Assembly: GCF_014874065.1 (NCBI RefSeq)
Contig: NZ_JADBEE010000002.1
Coordinates: 124,001-188,000 of the forward strand
Direction: 5' to 3'
Length of the DNA: 64,000 nucleotides
From: Nesterenkonia halotolerans
Lineage (GTDB): Bacteria; Actinomycetota; Actinomycetes; Actinomycetales; Micrococcaceae
Below the pieces are notes generated by a model. It was not told where the DNA came from. It did not search any database and saw only the letters and a list, made by a program, of their open reading frames with translations. Shown here in pieces: positions 7,334 to 15,623 of the stretch. Position numbers and translations under genes: made by a program. Position 1 is the stretch's first letter. Each line of letters opens with the position of its first letter.

Positions 7334-8260
7334 ATGCCTATGCATAAGACCGCGGCCAAGGCCGTAGGCGCCTCCGCGCTGGCAGCGCTTGTCCTCACTG
7401 CCTGCGGCGGTGGCGACGAGGCTGAAGAGAGCGTCGAGGCCGAGCCGCAGAACGCGGTCACCGTGGACGTCGATCTCGGTGAGGTCGAGCTCAACAACGA
7501 GGGCACCCTGCAGGTCTGCTCCGATGTGCCCTACCCGCCGTTCGAGTACTTCGACGAGGAGGGCACCGTCGTCGGCTTCGACATCGACATCGCCCAGACC
7601 ATCGCCGACGCGATGGAGGCCGAGCTCGAGGTCGTGCAGACCGGGTTCGAAGGCATCCAGTCCGGCGTCGCGCTCGACGCGGGGACCTGTGACCTCGCCA
7701 TCTCCGGGATGACCATCACCGAGGAGCGCGCCGGGAACATGCTCTTCTCCGAGCCTTACCTGGACGACAACCTGGGCCTGATGGCCGCCACCGATGCCGA
7801 CGTCAGCTCGCTCGATGACCTCGAGGGGCTCACCGTCGGCGTTCAGACGGAGACCACCGGCGCCACCTACGCCGAGGAGAACGGCTATGAGGTCCGCGAG
7901 TACACCGACTCCGGTCTGCTCATCCAGGGACTCGAGTCCGGCCAGGTGGAGGCCGCGATCGGCAACATCTCCATCCTGGGTTACCAGGCCGGAGAATCCG
8001 ACACCGCAGAGTTCATCGAAGAGATCGACACCGGCGAGCAGCTCGGCATTGCAGCCGCCTCGGAGAACGACCAGCTGATCGACGCGGTCAACGAGGTCCT
8101 CACCGAACTCGAGGCCTCCGGAGGCATGCAGGAGATCGAAGACCGCTGGTTCCGTGACGGCGACACTCCTGAAGAGGCGGCCGATGATGAGGCCGCTGAC
8201 GATGAGGCTGCCGAAGAAGAGCCCGCCGAGGAAGAGTCCACCGACGAGGGTGAAAACTAA
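7334..8260 (+). CDS. Amino-acid ABC transporter substrate-binding lipoprotein
   Basis: A 308-residue family-3 solute-binding protein. The N-terminus is a lipoprotein signal with lipobox LTAC, Cys24 being the lipidated residue. The binding domain begins near LQVCSDVPYPPFEY and contains FDIDIAQTIADAM, GTCDLAISGMTITEERA and LVSSLDDLEGLTVGVQ-like elements typical of glutamine, glutamate or polar amino-acid binding proteins. An acidic tail of about 35 residues rich in Glu, Asp and Ala follows the folded domain. The second in-frame ATG at 7340 is a possible alternative start. It is 5 bases upstream of the permease gene. The exact amino acid cannot be told. Confidence 0.9.
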   Translation: MPMHKTAAKAVGASALAALVLTACGGGDEAEESVEAEPQNAVTVDVDLGEVELNNEGTLQVCSDVPYPPFEYFDEEGTVVGFDIDIAQTIADAMEAELEVVQTGFEGIQSGVALDAGTCDLAISGMTITEERAGNMLFSEPYLDDNLGLMAATDADVSSLDDLEGLTVGVQTETTGATYAEENGYEVREYTDSGLLIQGLESGQVEAAIGNISILGYQAGESDTAEFIEEIDTGEQLGIAAASENDQLIDAVNEVLTELEASGGMQEIEDRWFRDGDTPEEAADDEAADDEAAEEEPAEEESTDEGEN

Positions 8261-8265
8261 GCTCC

Positions 8266-9060
8266 ATGGCAATGACAACCCGTGACCGAGCGCGAGTGAG
8301 CCTCGGGATCCAGGCAGGGATCTTCCTTGCGATCGTGATCGTGCTGGCCGTGCTGGTCGACTGGTCTGCGATCCGCAACAGCTTCTTCTCCATCGAGAAT
8401 CTGGGGCCGATGTTCCCCGAGATCATCACGGTGGGACTGTTCAACACAGTCAAGTACACCGTGGTGGGCTTCATCTTCGGCCTGCTCGGTGGGACGCTGC
8501 TGGCGCTCATGCGCATGTCCTCGTTCCCGGTCTACCGGTGGGTCGCCACCGGCTATATCGAGTTCTTCCGGGGCATCCCTGCGATCCTGGTGTTCATCGC
8601 GCTCGGTTTCGGTGCGTCGCTGGCTTTCGGCGTGAATCTCTCCACCCTGCAGATCGCTGGCTCCGCGCTGGCGATCGTGGCCAGCGCGTACATCGCGGAG
8701 ACGCTGCGCGCGGGCCTGCAGGCGGTACCCAAGGGACAGATCGAGGCAGCCCGTGCCCTGGGCATGCCGGCCTGGCGGGCGATGGTGACCATCCAGATCC
8801 CCCAGGCCTTCAGGATCGTGCTGCCCCCGCTCACCAATGAGGCGATCCTGCTGACCAAGGACTCCTCGCTGATCTTCGTGGTCGGCATGGCCGGCGGTGC
8901 CGCGGAGCTCACCAAGATGGGCCGCGACGGGATCAACATCTACCAGGCCGGTCTCACCCCGCTGGTGATCGCCGGCTTCTGCTACCTGCTGCTCACCGTG
9001 CCGCTCTCGCTGCTCGCGCGCCGCATGGAGCACCGCAGCCCCCGTAGGCCGAAGAAGTAG
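8266..9060 (+). CDS. Amino-acid ABC transporter permease
   Basis: A 264-residue inner-membrane permease of the His/Glu/Gln/Arg family. Several hydrophobic helices are evident (residues ~13-32, ~57-80, ~100-145, ~195-245). The EAA loop that docks the ATPase is visible as [15 protein letters not shown], followed by [17 protein letters not shown]. The family works as a homodimer or heterodimer; only one permease is encoded, so a homodimer is likely. The start lies 5 bases after the binding-protein stop. Confidence 0.92.
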   Translation: MAMTTRDRARVSLGIQAGIFLAIVIVLAVLVDWSAIRNSFFSIENLGPMFPEIITVGLFNTVKYTVVGFIFGLLGGTLLALMRMSSFPVYRWVATGYIEFFRGIPAILVFIALGFGASLAFGVNLSTLQIAGSALAIVASAYIAETLRAGLQAVPKGQIEAARALGMPAWRAMVTIQIPQAFRIVLPPLTNEAILLTKDSSLIFVVGMAGGAAELTKMGRDGINIYQAGLTPLVIAGFCYLLLTVPLSLLARRMEHRSPRRPKK

Positions 9061-9074
9061 AGGTGGAGTCGAGC

Positions 9075-9890
9075 ATGAGCCAGAACCAGGCCACAGATGA
9101 CGCGACGCAGGGCGCTGACCGGGCCCCGTCCGCGGGCGCCTACAGTGCGGCCGGTGTGACGATCTCCGGACTGCATAAGTCCTTCGGAGACAACGAGGTG
9201 CTCAAGGGCATCGACATGGAGGTCGCTCCCGGTGAAGTGGTGTGTCTCATCGGTGCCTCCGGCTCCGGAAAGTCAACCCTGCTGCGCTGCGTCAACCGCC
9301 TAGAGAACCCCAACGCGGGCACCATCACCGTGGGCGAGCACGAAGCCACCCATCCGGATGTGAACCTCGATGCCATGCGCCGACAGATCGGGATGGTCTT
9401 CCAGCAGTTCAACCTGTTCCCGCACCTGAGCGTGCTCGAGAACTGCACGATCACCCCACGCCGGGTGCTCGGGCAGTCCAAGGCGGAGTCCGAGGCCGAG
9501 GCCATGGCGCAGCTGGACACGGTCGGGCTGAAGCACCTGTCCGACCGTCGTCCCGATCAGCTCTCCGGCGGCCAGCAGCAGCGAGTGGCCATCGCCCGCG
9601 CTCTGACCATGAAGCCGCAGCTGATGCTCTTCGACGAGCCCACCTCCGCGCTCGATCCCGAGACGGTGGGAGACGTCCTGGCGAGCATGCGCAAGCTTGC
9701 TGAGGCTGGGATGACGATGCTCGTGGTCACCCACGAGATGGGCTTCGCACGCGAGGTCGCAGACCGAGTAGTGTTCATGGACCAGGGCCTCGTGGTCGAA
9801 GAAGGGCCCGCCACCGACGTCATCGGCAACCCGCAGCAGCCGCGCACCCAGGACTTCCTGCGCCGCGTGCTGAATCCGCTCGCGGAGTGA
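9075..9890 (+). CDS. Amino-acid ABC transporter ATP-binding protein
   Basis: A 271-residue ABC ATPase that drives the upstream permease. Walker [10 protein letters not shown]-loop [11 protein letters not shown], signature LSGGQQQR, Walker [15 protein letters not shown] and H-loop VVTHEMGFA are all intact. The ATG at 9075 is chosen over a GTG at 9063 because AGGTGGAG lies 6 bases before it. About 25 polar residues precede the ATPase fold. It closes a three-gene operon set between hadB and murB. Confidence 0.93.
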   Translation: MSQNQATDDATQGADRAPSAGAYSAAGVTISGLHKSFGDNEVLKGIDMEVAPGEVVCLIGASGSGKSTLLRCVNRLENPNAGTITVGEHEATHPDVNLDAMRRQIGMVFQQFNLFPHLSVLENCTITPRRVLGQSKAESEAEAMAQLDTVGLKHLSDRRPDQLSGGQQQRVAIARALTMKPQLMLFDEPTSALDPETVGDVLASMRKLAEAGMTMLVVTHEMGFAREVADRVVFMDQGLVVEEGPATDVIGNPQQPRTQDFLRRVLNPLAE

Positions 9891-9948
9891 GCAGCAGCGC
9901 GCCGGGACACACTTCACGGCCGGGATGCTGATTCTCGGCTCCGCCCGG

Positions 9949-9954
9949 TAGGCT
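9949..9954 (+). promoter_or_regulatory. -10 box implying a leaderless murB mRNA
   Basis: TAGGCT ends 7 bases before the GTG of murB, identical in sequence and spacing to the box before the 5991 gene. No ribosome binding site is present. Confidence 0.6.
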
Positions 9955-9961
9955 CTGCGCT

Positions 9962-11140
9962 GTGACCAGCGTCGACTCCCGCTCCACCAGCCCATCCGGC
10001 CGCTTCCGTGACCACACCACCGCTCGAGTCGGAGGCCCCGCCGGCCGCTGGATCCGGGCCGAGACCCAGACCCAGGCGCTCGAGGTGCTCCGCGTGCACC
10101 CGCTTCCCGAGGAGCTTGAGCGCGAAGCCGGTCGCGACACGCTGATCGTGCTCGGCGGCGGCTCGAACCTCCTGGTCAGCGAGGAGGGCTTTCCCGGCAC
10201 CGTGCTGCAGATCGCCTTCTCCGGGATCGACACCGAGGAGCACAGCGCCGGCAAGGTGCTGATGAGCGTGGCAGCAGGGCATGACTGGGACGACGCCGTG
10301 CGGTTCAGCGTCGCCCGGGGTCTCACCGGTCTCGAGGCGCTCTCCGGGATTCCCGGCTCCACCGGCGCGGTGCCGGTGCAGAATGTGGGAGCCTACGGCG
10401 CAGACGTCGCGCAGACGCTCAAGGACGTCCAGGTCTTCGACCGCGCGCGGGGTGAGCTGATCAGCTTCACCAAGGAGCAGCTGCGGTTCGGCTACCGGGA
10501 CTCGCTGCTGAAACAGACCACCGTGCACGGCTCCCCGCGCTATGTGGTGCTCTCCGTGCGATTCCTGCTGCAGAGCCGCCCCGACGGGCTCTCCGCGCCG
10601 GTGCGCTACGGCGAACTCGCCAGGACCTTGGGCCTGGACGCGGAGAGCGCAGATCACGAGCGACGCGCCCCGCTCCAGGAGGTCCGCCGGACCGTGCTGA
10701 ACCTGCGCGCGGGCAAGGGCATGGTGCTCAGCGAAGCCGACCACGACACCTGGTCCACCGGCTCCTTCTTCACCAACCCGATCGTGCCGAAGGAGACGGC
10801 CGCCGAGCTTCCCGCCGATGCCCCGAAGTTCTCCGCCGGCACCGATGACACCGGCAGACCGCTGGTCAAGCTCTCCGCCGCCTGGTTGATCGACCAGGCC
10901 GGCTGCGGCAAGGGATTCGGGCTCCCGGACGGGCCAGCCGCGGGTCGTGGCGCCCAGGGCAGAGGCATCGCGGAGGGTCGGGCCGCACTGTCCACCAAGC
11001 ACACCCTCGCGGTGACCAACCGTGGGACGGCGACCACCGATGACCTGCTCACCGTGGCGCGAGCAGCGCGCGATCAGGTCCGCACACGATTCGGAATCAC
11101 CATGCACCAGGAGCCGGTGCTGATCGGTCACGCGCTCTGA
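9962..11140 (+). CDS. murB: UDP-N-acetylenolpyruvoylglucosamine reductase
   Basis: MurB uses NADPH and FAD to reduce UDP-GlcNAc-enolpyruvate to UDP-MurNAc in peptidoglycan precursor synthesis. The 392-residue product shows the FAD-binding GGGSNLLV, GLTGLEALSGIPGSTGAVP, VGAYG, the FGYRDS segment with the catalytic serine, and the C-terminal SAAWLIDQAG and STKHTLAVTN with the family's histidine region. GTG start, leaderless by context. In many actinobacteria murB directly follows hadAB; here the ABC transporter genes lie between them. A perfect terminator hairpin follows, shared with the convergent asd. Confidence 0.95.
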   Translation: MTSVDSRSTSPSGRFRDHTTARVGGPAGRWIRAETQTQALEVLRVHPLPEELEREAGRDTLIVLGGGSNLLVSEEGFPGTVLQIAFSGIDTEEHSAGKVLMSVAAGHDWDDAVRFSVARGLTGLEALSGIPGSTGAVPVQNVGAYGADVAQTLKDVQVFDRARGELISFTKEQLRFGYRDSLLKQTTVHGSPRYVVLSVRFLLQSRPDGLSAPVRYGELARTLGLDAESADHERRAPLQEVRRTVLNLRAGKGMVLSEADHDTWSTGSFFTNPIVPKETAAELPADAPKFSAGTDDTGRPLVKLSAAWLIDQAGCGKGFGLPDGPAAGRGAQGRGIAEGRAALSTKHTLAVTNRGTATTDDLLTVARAARDQVRTRFGITMHQEPVLIGHAL

Positions 11141-11148
11141 GACGAACA

Positions 11149-11179
11149 GAGCCGCCCCAGCGTCAGGCTGGGGCGGCTC
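11149..11179. terminator. Bidirectional terminator between murB and asd
   Basis: A perfect 13-bp stem (11149-11161 with 11167-11179) around GTCAG lies between the convergent stops of murB and asd. Confidence 0.8.
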
Positions 11180-11208
11180 CGCTCGTTGCGCGTCAGGCGC
11201 AGTTCAGG

Positions 11209-12417
11209 TCAGAGCTTGCCGACCGCGATGAGCAGCATCCGGCGCAGCGGCTCCGCCGCGCCCCACAGCAGCTGGTCACCGACCGTGAACGCTGAGATGT
11301 ACTCCGGGCCCATCTCGAGCTTGCGGACGCGTCCCACCGGGATGTCCAGCGTGCCGGTGACGGCAACCGGTGTCAGCTGCTCCATCGTGGCGTCCTTCTC
11401 ATTGGGCACCAGCTTGGCCCATTCGGTGCCGGAGGCGATGACCTCCTCGATCTGCGCCAGCGGCAGATCCTCGCGCAGCTTCAGCGTCAGCGCCTGCGAA
11501 TGCGAGCGCAGCGCGCCCACTCGGACGCAGAGCGAGTCGAACGGCACTGCGGCGCCGCGAGCCGAGACGCCCGGTGCCAGGTTCTCTCCACGGCCCAGGA
11601 TCTTGTTGGTCTCCACCCCGGCCTTCCACTCCTCCTTGGCCACGCCGTTGCCCAGGTCGGCGTCGATCCAGGGGATCAGCGAACCGGCCAGTGGCACGCC
11701 GAACTGTGCGGCGTCGAGGTCGTTCTTCTGCGCCGCCAGCACGCCGCGGTCGATGTCCAGGATGGCGGAGGCGGGATCGGCCATCTGATCGGCGACCGCT
11801 GAGTGCAGGGTGCCGAACTGGGTCAGCAGCTCGCGCATATGCTTGGCACCGCCGCCGGATGCCGCCTGGTAGGTCATCGCGGTGCCCCACTCGACCAGGT
11901 CTTCCTTGAACAGTCCGCCCAGGCCCATGAGCATGTTCGAGACGGTGCAGTTGCCTCCGATGAACTCCTTGACCCCGGCCTTGAGCCCAGCGTCGATCAC
12001 GTCCCGGTTGATCGGGTCCAGCGCGATGATCGAGGTCTCGGCCATCCGGAGGGTGGAGGCGGCGTCGATCCAGAGGCCGTTCCAGCCTGCCTCACGCAGC
12101 TTGGGGTAGACCTCGCTGGTGTAGTCCCCGCCCTGGGCGGTCACGATGATGGGCAGCTTCACCAGGGTCTCCAGGTCGAAGGCGTCCTGCAGGGTGGTCT
12201 CCTCCGGCGTCACGCCGTCGAAGCTCGGGGCCTGGCCGCCAGCATTCGAGGTGGAGAAGAACACCGGGTTGATGTGGGCGAAGTCGCCTTCATCGAGCAT
12301 GCGGCGGATCAGCACAGAACCGACCATGCCGCGCCATCCGATCAGACCCACCGAGGGGGTCTCGCCGGTCACGGCAGAAAGGGCAGGGGACGCGGAGGAA
12401 GAGACAACAGAAGTCAT
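11209..12417 (-). CDS. asd: Aspartate-semialdehyde dehydrogenase
   Basis: Asd reduces aspartyl phosphate to aspartate semialdehyde with NADPH, the branch point to lysine/diaminopimelate, threonine and methionine. The 402-residue product has the NADP motif [11 protein letters not shown], the catalytic cysteine in [12 protein letters not shown], and the [14 protein letters not shown] segment. Its length and these motifs match the form first described in Gram-negative bacteria rather than the ~345-residue form. The ATG at 12417 is chosen because a TACCCT box lies 6 bases upstream; an in-frame ATG at 12480 would add 21 unlike residues. It ends at the terminator shared with murB. Confidence 0.93.
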   Translation of the reverse strand: MTSVVSSSASPALSAVTGETPSVGLIGWRGMVGSVLIRRMLDEGDFAHINPVFFSTSNAGGQAPSFDGVTPEETTLQDAFDLETLVKLPIIVTAQGGDYTSEVYPKLREAGWNGLWIDAASTLRMAETSIIALDPINRDVIDAGLKAGVKEFIGGNCTVSNMLMGLGGLFKEDLVEWGTAMTYQAASGGGAKHMRELLTQFGTLHSAVADQMADPASAILDIDRGVLAAQKNDLDAAQFGVPLAGSLIPWIDADLGNGVAKEEWKAGVETNKILGRGENLAPGVSARGAAVPFDSLCVRVGALRSHSQALTLKLREDLPLAQIEEVIASGTEWAKLVPNEKDATMEQLTPVAVTGTLDIPVGRVRKLEMGPEYISAFTVGDQLLWGAAEPLRRMLLIAVGKL

Positions 12418-12423
12418 GGTTCC

Positions 12424-12429
12424 AGGGTA
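12424..12429 (-). promoter_or_regulatory. -10 box implying a leaderless asd mRNA
   Basis: On the minus strand TACCCT ends 6 bases before the asd ATG; no Shine-Dalgarno sequence is present. Confidence 0.55.
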
Positions 12430-12448
12430 GCGGAACCGCTGCGGCGCG

Positions 12449-12733
12449 TCAGAGGCGCTCGGCACCTGATCCGGGTGCAAGCAGCCGACGACGTCGGAAA
12501 TGCGCCCACAGCCCCCCGATGACCCAGACCTGAGCGATGATCAGGATGAAGATCAGCCCGGGCACCAGACGTTCGTTGAGCACCAGGATGAATCCCAGGG
12601 CGACCGTGACCAGGGCGAGGATCGGGAAGATCACATAGCCGACCATGCCCAGCACCACGCTGGAGGGTGCGCCGCTGGTCCCCTGGGCTCCAGCGGTCCC
12701 ATGGGCATGGTCGGTGCGCAGGTTCTCAGCCAT
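12449..12733 (-). CDS. Small two-helix membrane protein downstream of dfrA
   Basis: A 94-residue protein with a polar, His/Ala/Gly-rich N-terminus of ~28 residues, two membrane segments ([20 protein letters not shown] and [19 protein letters not shown]) and a basic RRRR end. The ATG at 12733 lies one base after the dfrA stop and is preceded by GAGAGGAG, so it belongs to the thyA-dfrA operon. I do not recognise a family with a known role. Confidence 0.75.
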   Translation of the reverse strand: MAENLRTDHAHGTAGAQGTSGAPSSVVLGMVGYVIFPILALVTVALGFILVLNERLVPGLIFILIIAQVWVIGGLWAHFRRRRLLAPGSGAERL

Positions 12734-12734
12734 C

Positions 12735-13304
12735 TCAGGCTCCTCTCCGGAGTTGTCGCGAGGCGCCGTCTCCGCGTCGGTGGGTCTCGATGTGATATTC
12801 CAGCCCGTTGGCGCTGCGGTGGGTACCGGTGGGGGGATCACGGCGCTCCAGCTGCCACTCATCGGTGAGCTGAGGAGCGGAGGTGTCGCCGGAGACCTGC
12901 GTGTGGATCACGGTGATCACCGCCAGCTCCGCCGTGGAGCGTTCCACCGCCTCGGCGTAGACCCGGCCACCGCCGATGATCCAGACCTTCTCCGCGCCGG
13001 AGCCGGCTGCGAGCTCCAGCCCGGAGTCAAGACTCGTCACGGTCTGGCCGCCGAGTCGGGTGATCTCCACGGCCGCCTGCTGGTCACGGGTGATCACGAT
13101 GTTCGTCCTGCCCGGCAGCGGGCGGTACTTCGGCGGGAAGGACTCCCAGGTCCGGCGTCCCATGACCACGGGACATCCACGCGTCTGCTCCTTGAAGTGC
13201 GCGAGGTCCTCGGGGAGGTGCCAGGGCATGCCGCCGTCGTCGCCGATCACTCCGGAGGCCGTCTGCGCCCAGATCATGCCGATCTCTGTGCGGGGTGAGG
13301 TCAT
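12735..13304 (-). CDS. dfrA: Dihydrofolate reductase
   Basis: Reduces dihydrofolate to tetrahydrofolate with NADPH, recycling the cofactor oxidised by thymidylate synthase. The 189-residue product has [20 protein letters not shown] with the substrate-binding Trp and the following PEDL acidic residue, [22 protein letters not shown] and the [12 protein letters not shown] dinucleotide loop. The ATG at 13304 overlaps the thyA stop by 4 bases (ATGA), so the pair is translationally coupled. The C-terminus is about 15 residues longer than typical and Arg/Gly-rich. Confidence 0.95.
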   Translation of the reverse strand: MTSPRTEIGMIWAQTASGVIGDDGGMPWHLPEDLAHFKEQTRGCPVVMGRRTWESFPPKYRPLPGRTNIVITRDQQAAVEITRLGGQTVTSLDSGLELAAGSGAEKVWIIGGGRVYAEAVERSTAELAVITVIHTQVSGDTSAPQLTDEWQLERRDPPTGTHRSANGLEYHIETHRRGDGASRQLRRGA

Positions 13305-14110
13305 ACAGCGACGGGTGCCTTGATGGCAGGGTGATGCTGGTAGTCCTGGACCTCGAAGTCCTTGAGCTCGTAGTCGAAGATCGATTCCGGACGACGCCTG
13401 ATCTCCAGCCGGGGGGCCGGGTAGGGGGCGCGGGAGAGCTGCTCGCGCACCTGGTCTCGATGGTTGCCGTAGATGTGGCAGTCCCCGCCGGTCCAGATGA
13501 ACTCGCCGGGCTCCAGTCCGACCTGCTCGGCCACCATTCGGGTGAGCAGCGAATAGGAGGCGATGTTGAAGGGCACGCCGAGGAACATGTCGGCGCTGCG
13601 CTGATACAGCTGGCAGGAGAGCCTGCCGTCGGCCACATAGAACTGGAACATGATGTGACACGGCGGCAGTGCCATCTCGGAGATCTGCGCGGGATTCCAG
13701 GCGGTGACCAGGTGCCGGCGCGAGTCGGGATCGGTCTTCAACGAGGTGATGAGATTCGAGATCTGGTCGATGTCCTCCCCCGAAGGAGTGGGCCAGGAGC
13801 GCCACTGCACGCCGTAGATGGGACCGAGCTCGCCGTCCTCATCGGCCCATTCGTTCCAGATGCGCACGCCGCGCTCCTGCAGCCAGCGGGCATTGGAGTC
13901 ACCGCGCAGGAACCAGAGCAGCTCCAGTGCCACGGACTTGAAGTGCACACGCTTGGTGGTCACCAGAGGGAAGGACTCCGCGAGATCGAACCGGATCTGG
14001 CGGCCGAACACGCTGGTGGTGCCCGTTCCAGTCCGGTCAGACTTGGCCGTGCCGGAGTTCAGCACATCCGCGAGCAGGTCCTCGTACGGGGTGGGGATCG
14101 TCGAGTTCAC
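13301..14110 (-). CDS. thyA: Thymidylate synthase
   Basis: Methylates dUMP to dTMP using methylenetetrahydrofolate. The 269-residue product begins [15 protein letters not shown], contains the DRTGTGT loop, the catalytic cysteine in [30 protein letters not shown] and the HIYGNH motif. The GTG at 14110 is preferred to an upstream ATG at 14122 because the latter overlaps a TATGCT -10 box, which sits 7 bases before the GTG. It is the first gene of a thyA-dfrA-membrane protein operon. Confidence 0.95.
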   Translation of the reverse strand: MNSTIPTPYEDLLADVLNSGTAKSDRTGTGTTSVFGRQIRFDLAESFPLVTTKRVHFKSVALELLWFLRGDSNARWLQERGVRIWNEWADEDGELGPIYGVQWRSWPTPSGEDIDQISNLITSLKTDPDSRRHLVTAWNPAQISEMALPPCHIMFQFYVADGRLSCQLYQRSADMFLGVPFNIASYSLLTRMVAEQVGLEPGEFIWTGGDCHIYGNHRDQVREQLSRAPYPAPRLEIRRRPESIFDYELKDFEVQDYQHHPAIKAPVAV

Positions 14111-14117
14111 GGACCAC

Positions 14118-14123
14118 AGCATA
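14118..14123 (-). promoter_or_regulatory. -10 box implying a leaderless thyA mRNA
   Basis: On the minus strand TATGCT ends 7 bases before the thyA GTG, the same spacing as at 5978 and 9949. Confidence 0.55.
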
Positions 14124-14173
14124 CCGGGGGAGCGCGGCCACGGGGGCGCCGGGTGTGGAGCTGCCGGGCGGAC

Positions 14174-14506
14174 TCAGGCGCTGGCCTGCTGGGCGCGGTA
14201 CTCCGGGTACCGGCGCAGATAGGCGTCGATATAGCTGCACTCGGAGGCGAAGAGCCGACCCTCGGCTTTGAACTCCTCCAGCAGCAAGGTCACCAGACAG
14301 CGTGCATAGCCCTGGCGGCTGTGCTGCGGGTGCACGATGGTGTGCTGGAGCAGGGTCACCTCCTGGCCGCGCAGCGTCTCGGGGGCGAATCCGACGAATC
14401 CGATGAAGGTGCGCTGACCGTTGATGCTGTCCCAGAGCTCGGCACGTCCCCGGTCCTCGTCGATGCGAAGCTCTGCGGTGGGATGGACGTTCTTCTGCGC
14501 AGTCAT
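14174..14506 (-). CDS. Small GNAT-like acetyltransferase
   Basis: A 110-residue protein resembling the short YidJ/COG2388 acetyltransferases. Visible are AELWDSINGQRTFIGFVGF in the first half and LLQHTIVHPQHSRQGYARCL, where HPQHSRQGYA takes the place of the acetyl-CoA loop, followed by a helix and CSYIDAYLRRYPEY. The substrate is unknown; family members may modify small molecules or proteins. The ATG at 14506 follows a TACGCT box by 6 bases, implying a leaderless mRNA. It is separated from thyA by 63 bases. Confidence 0.75.
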   Translation of the reverse strand: MTAQKNVHPTAELRIDEDRGRAELWDSINGQRTFIGFVGFAPETLRGQEVTLLQHTIVHPQHSRQGYARCLVTLLLEEFKAEGRLFASECSYIDAYLRRYPEYRAQQASA

Positions 14507-14512
14507 GGACAG

Positions 14513-14518
14513 AGCGTA
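14513..14518 (-). promoter_or_regulatory. -10 box implying a leaderless mRNA for the small acetyltransferase
   Basis: On the minus strand TACGCT ends 6 bases before the ATG at 14506, the same spacing as for asd and mshD. Confidence 0.5.
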
Positions 14519-14556
14519 CCGGTCGCATTCCTCCCTTGTCAGGAGTGGGCGACCAT

Positions 14557-15609
14557 TCAGTCCTCGAAGGGCTCGTAGACCTCGAGGGCGACGATCTCGC
14601 CGCCGCGGTCCATGGCCTGCTGCGCGACGAGCACCGCGCCGGGACGCAGGTAGGGATCTTCCTGCGGCAGCGCGAGGCCCAGCTCCGCGGACTGGAACCA
14701 GCCCGTCATCGTCTCCAGGATCAGCGGCAGCACCGGACGGTGGGTGCAGATCAGCGTGGGCAGCAGCAGCTCCAGGCACCGGCGTGTGCGTGTTCTGGTC
14801 CGCTCAGGATGAGCCTCCGCACGCTTCTCCGTCAACGATTTGCGGTAGGTGGCGCGGTTGCGGTGGGCCTTCACGTAGGGAGCGATGGTCTCTTCGCACC
14901 GCTTCCACGGGCTGGACTCGAGGTGACGCGGGCGCCAGCAGACGAGCAGCCGCTCCACCGACCGGGCCTGCCGCTTCCCCGTGGCGGCCAGGGGGCGCTC
15001 GGACTCGGCGCGCGACCAGGAGGAGCGTGGCTTGGCCTTGGCGTGACGCAGCACGATGAAGGGCGCGGTGTGCAGCCGCTGCTGCTCGTGGAGGTTCTCC
15101 AGCTCGTCCAGCGGCAGCACATCGCCACGGTTCGTGAGCATCTCGCGGGCTCGTTCCACGCTCATCCAGGCGGTCTCGTCCACCTCATCGCCATCGGGGA
15201 CCGGTGTCCCCTCGGCGACGTGAGCGGCCCAGTACCAGACCTCCTTGGCCTTGCCGCCGTTTCCCTTTCCGGCGCCGGGGCTCTCGGGCCCGTTGCCGGC
15301 CCCATTGCGGGCCTTGCCCACCGAGTAGCGGGTGACCGGCAGCGGCATGCCCAGGCGGACCTTCAGCCCGATCTCCTCGCGCACTTCACGGACGGCGCAT
15401 TCGGGAAGCGTCTCGCCCTCATCGAGCTTGCCCTTGGGGAAGGACCAGTCGTCATAGCGCTGCCGGTGGATCAGCAGCACCTCGAGCTCTCCGCGGCGCA
15501 CGCGCCAGCAGAGCGCTCCAGCGGCGAGGATCTCTGCATCAGTGCCGTCGTCGGAGACTGTGACAGTTCGGCGGCGGGGGACCTTGGTCATGGTCTCGGG
15601 GGAGCTCAC
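14557..15609 (-). CDS. NUDIX hydrolase fused to histidine phosphatase (MutT1-like)
   Basis: A 350-residue two-domain protein. The N-terminal NUDIX domain (~residues 25-165) carries the Nudix box within SFPKGKLDEGETLPECAVREVREEIG. The C-terminal phosphoglycerate-mutase-like domain begins at FIVLRHAKAK with the catalytic Arg-His and has a second histidine in CTHRPVLPLI. The architecture matches mycobacterial MutT1, which removes 8-oxo-dGTP and hydrolyses diadenosine polyphosphates. A ~20-residue Gly/Asn/Lys-rich insert interrupts the NUDIX domain after TRYSVGK. The GTG at 15609 follows a TATCTT box by 8 bases and lies 14 bases after mshD; an in-frame ATG at 15591 is an alternative start. Confidence 0.88.
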   Translation of the reverse strand: MSSPETMTKVPRRRTVTVSDDGTDAEILAAGALCWRVRRGELEVLLIHRQRYDDWSFPKGKLDEGETLPECAVREVREEIGLKVRLGMPLPVTRYSVGKARNGAGNGPESPGAGKGNGGKAKEVWYWAAHVAEGTPVPDGDEVDETAWMSVERAREMLTNRGDVLPLDELENLHEQQRLHTAPFIVLRHAKAKPRSSWSRAESERPLAATGKRQARSVERLLVCWRPRHLESSPWKRCEETIAPYVKAHRNRATYRKSLTEKRAEAHPERTRTRTRRCLELLLPTLICTHRPVLPLILETMTGWFQSAELGLALPQEDPYLRPGAVLVAQQAMDRGGEIVALEVYEPFED

Positions 15610-15617
15610 GAGGAACC

Positions 15618-15623
15618 AAGATA
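15618..15623 (-). promoter_or_regulatory. Possible -10 box before the MutT1-like gene
   Basis: On the minus strand TATCTT lies directly after the mshD stop and ends 8 bases before the GTG at 15609. It may give an extra leaderless transcript in addition to readthrough from mshD. Confidence 0.35.

Noticed and set aside
13295..14578. 427-codon plus-strand open frame opposite thyA and the small acetyltransferase
   Set aside because: Antisense shadow; thyA has all catalytic motifs on the minus strand.
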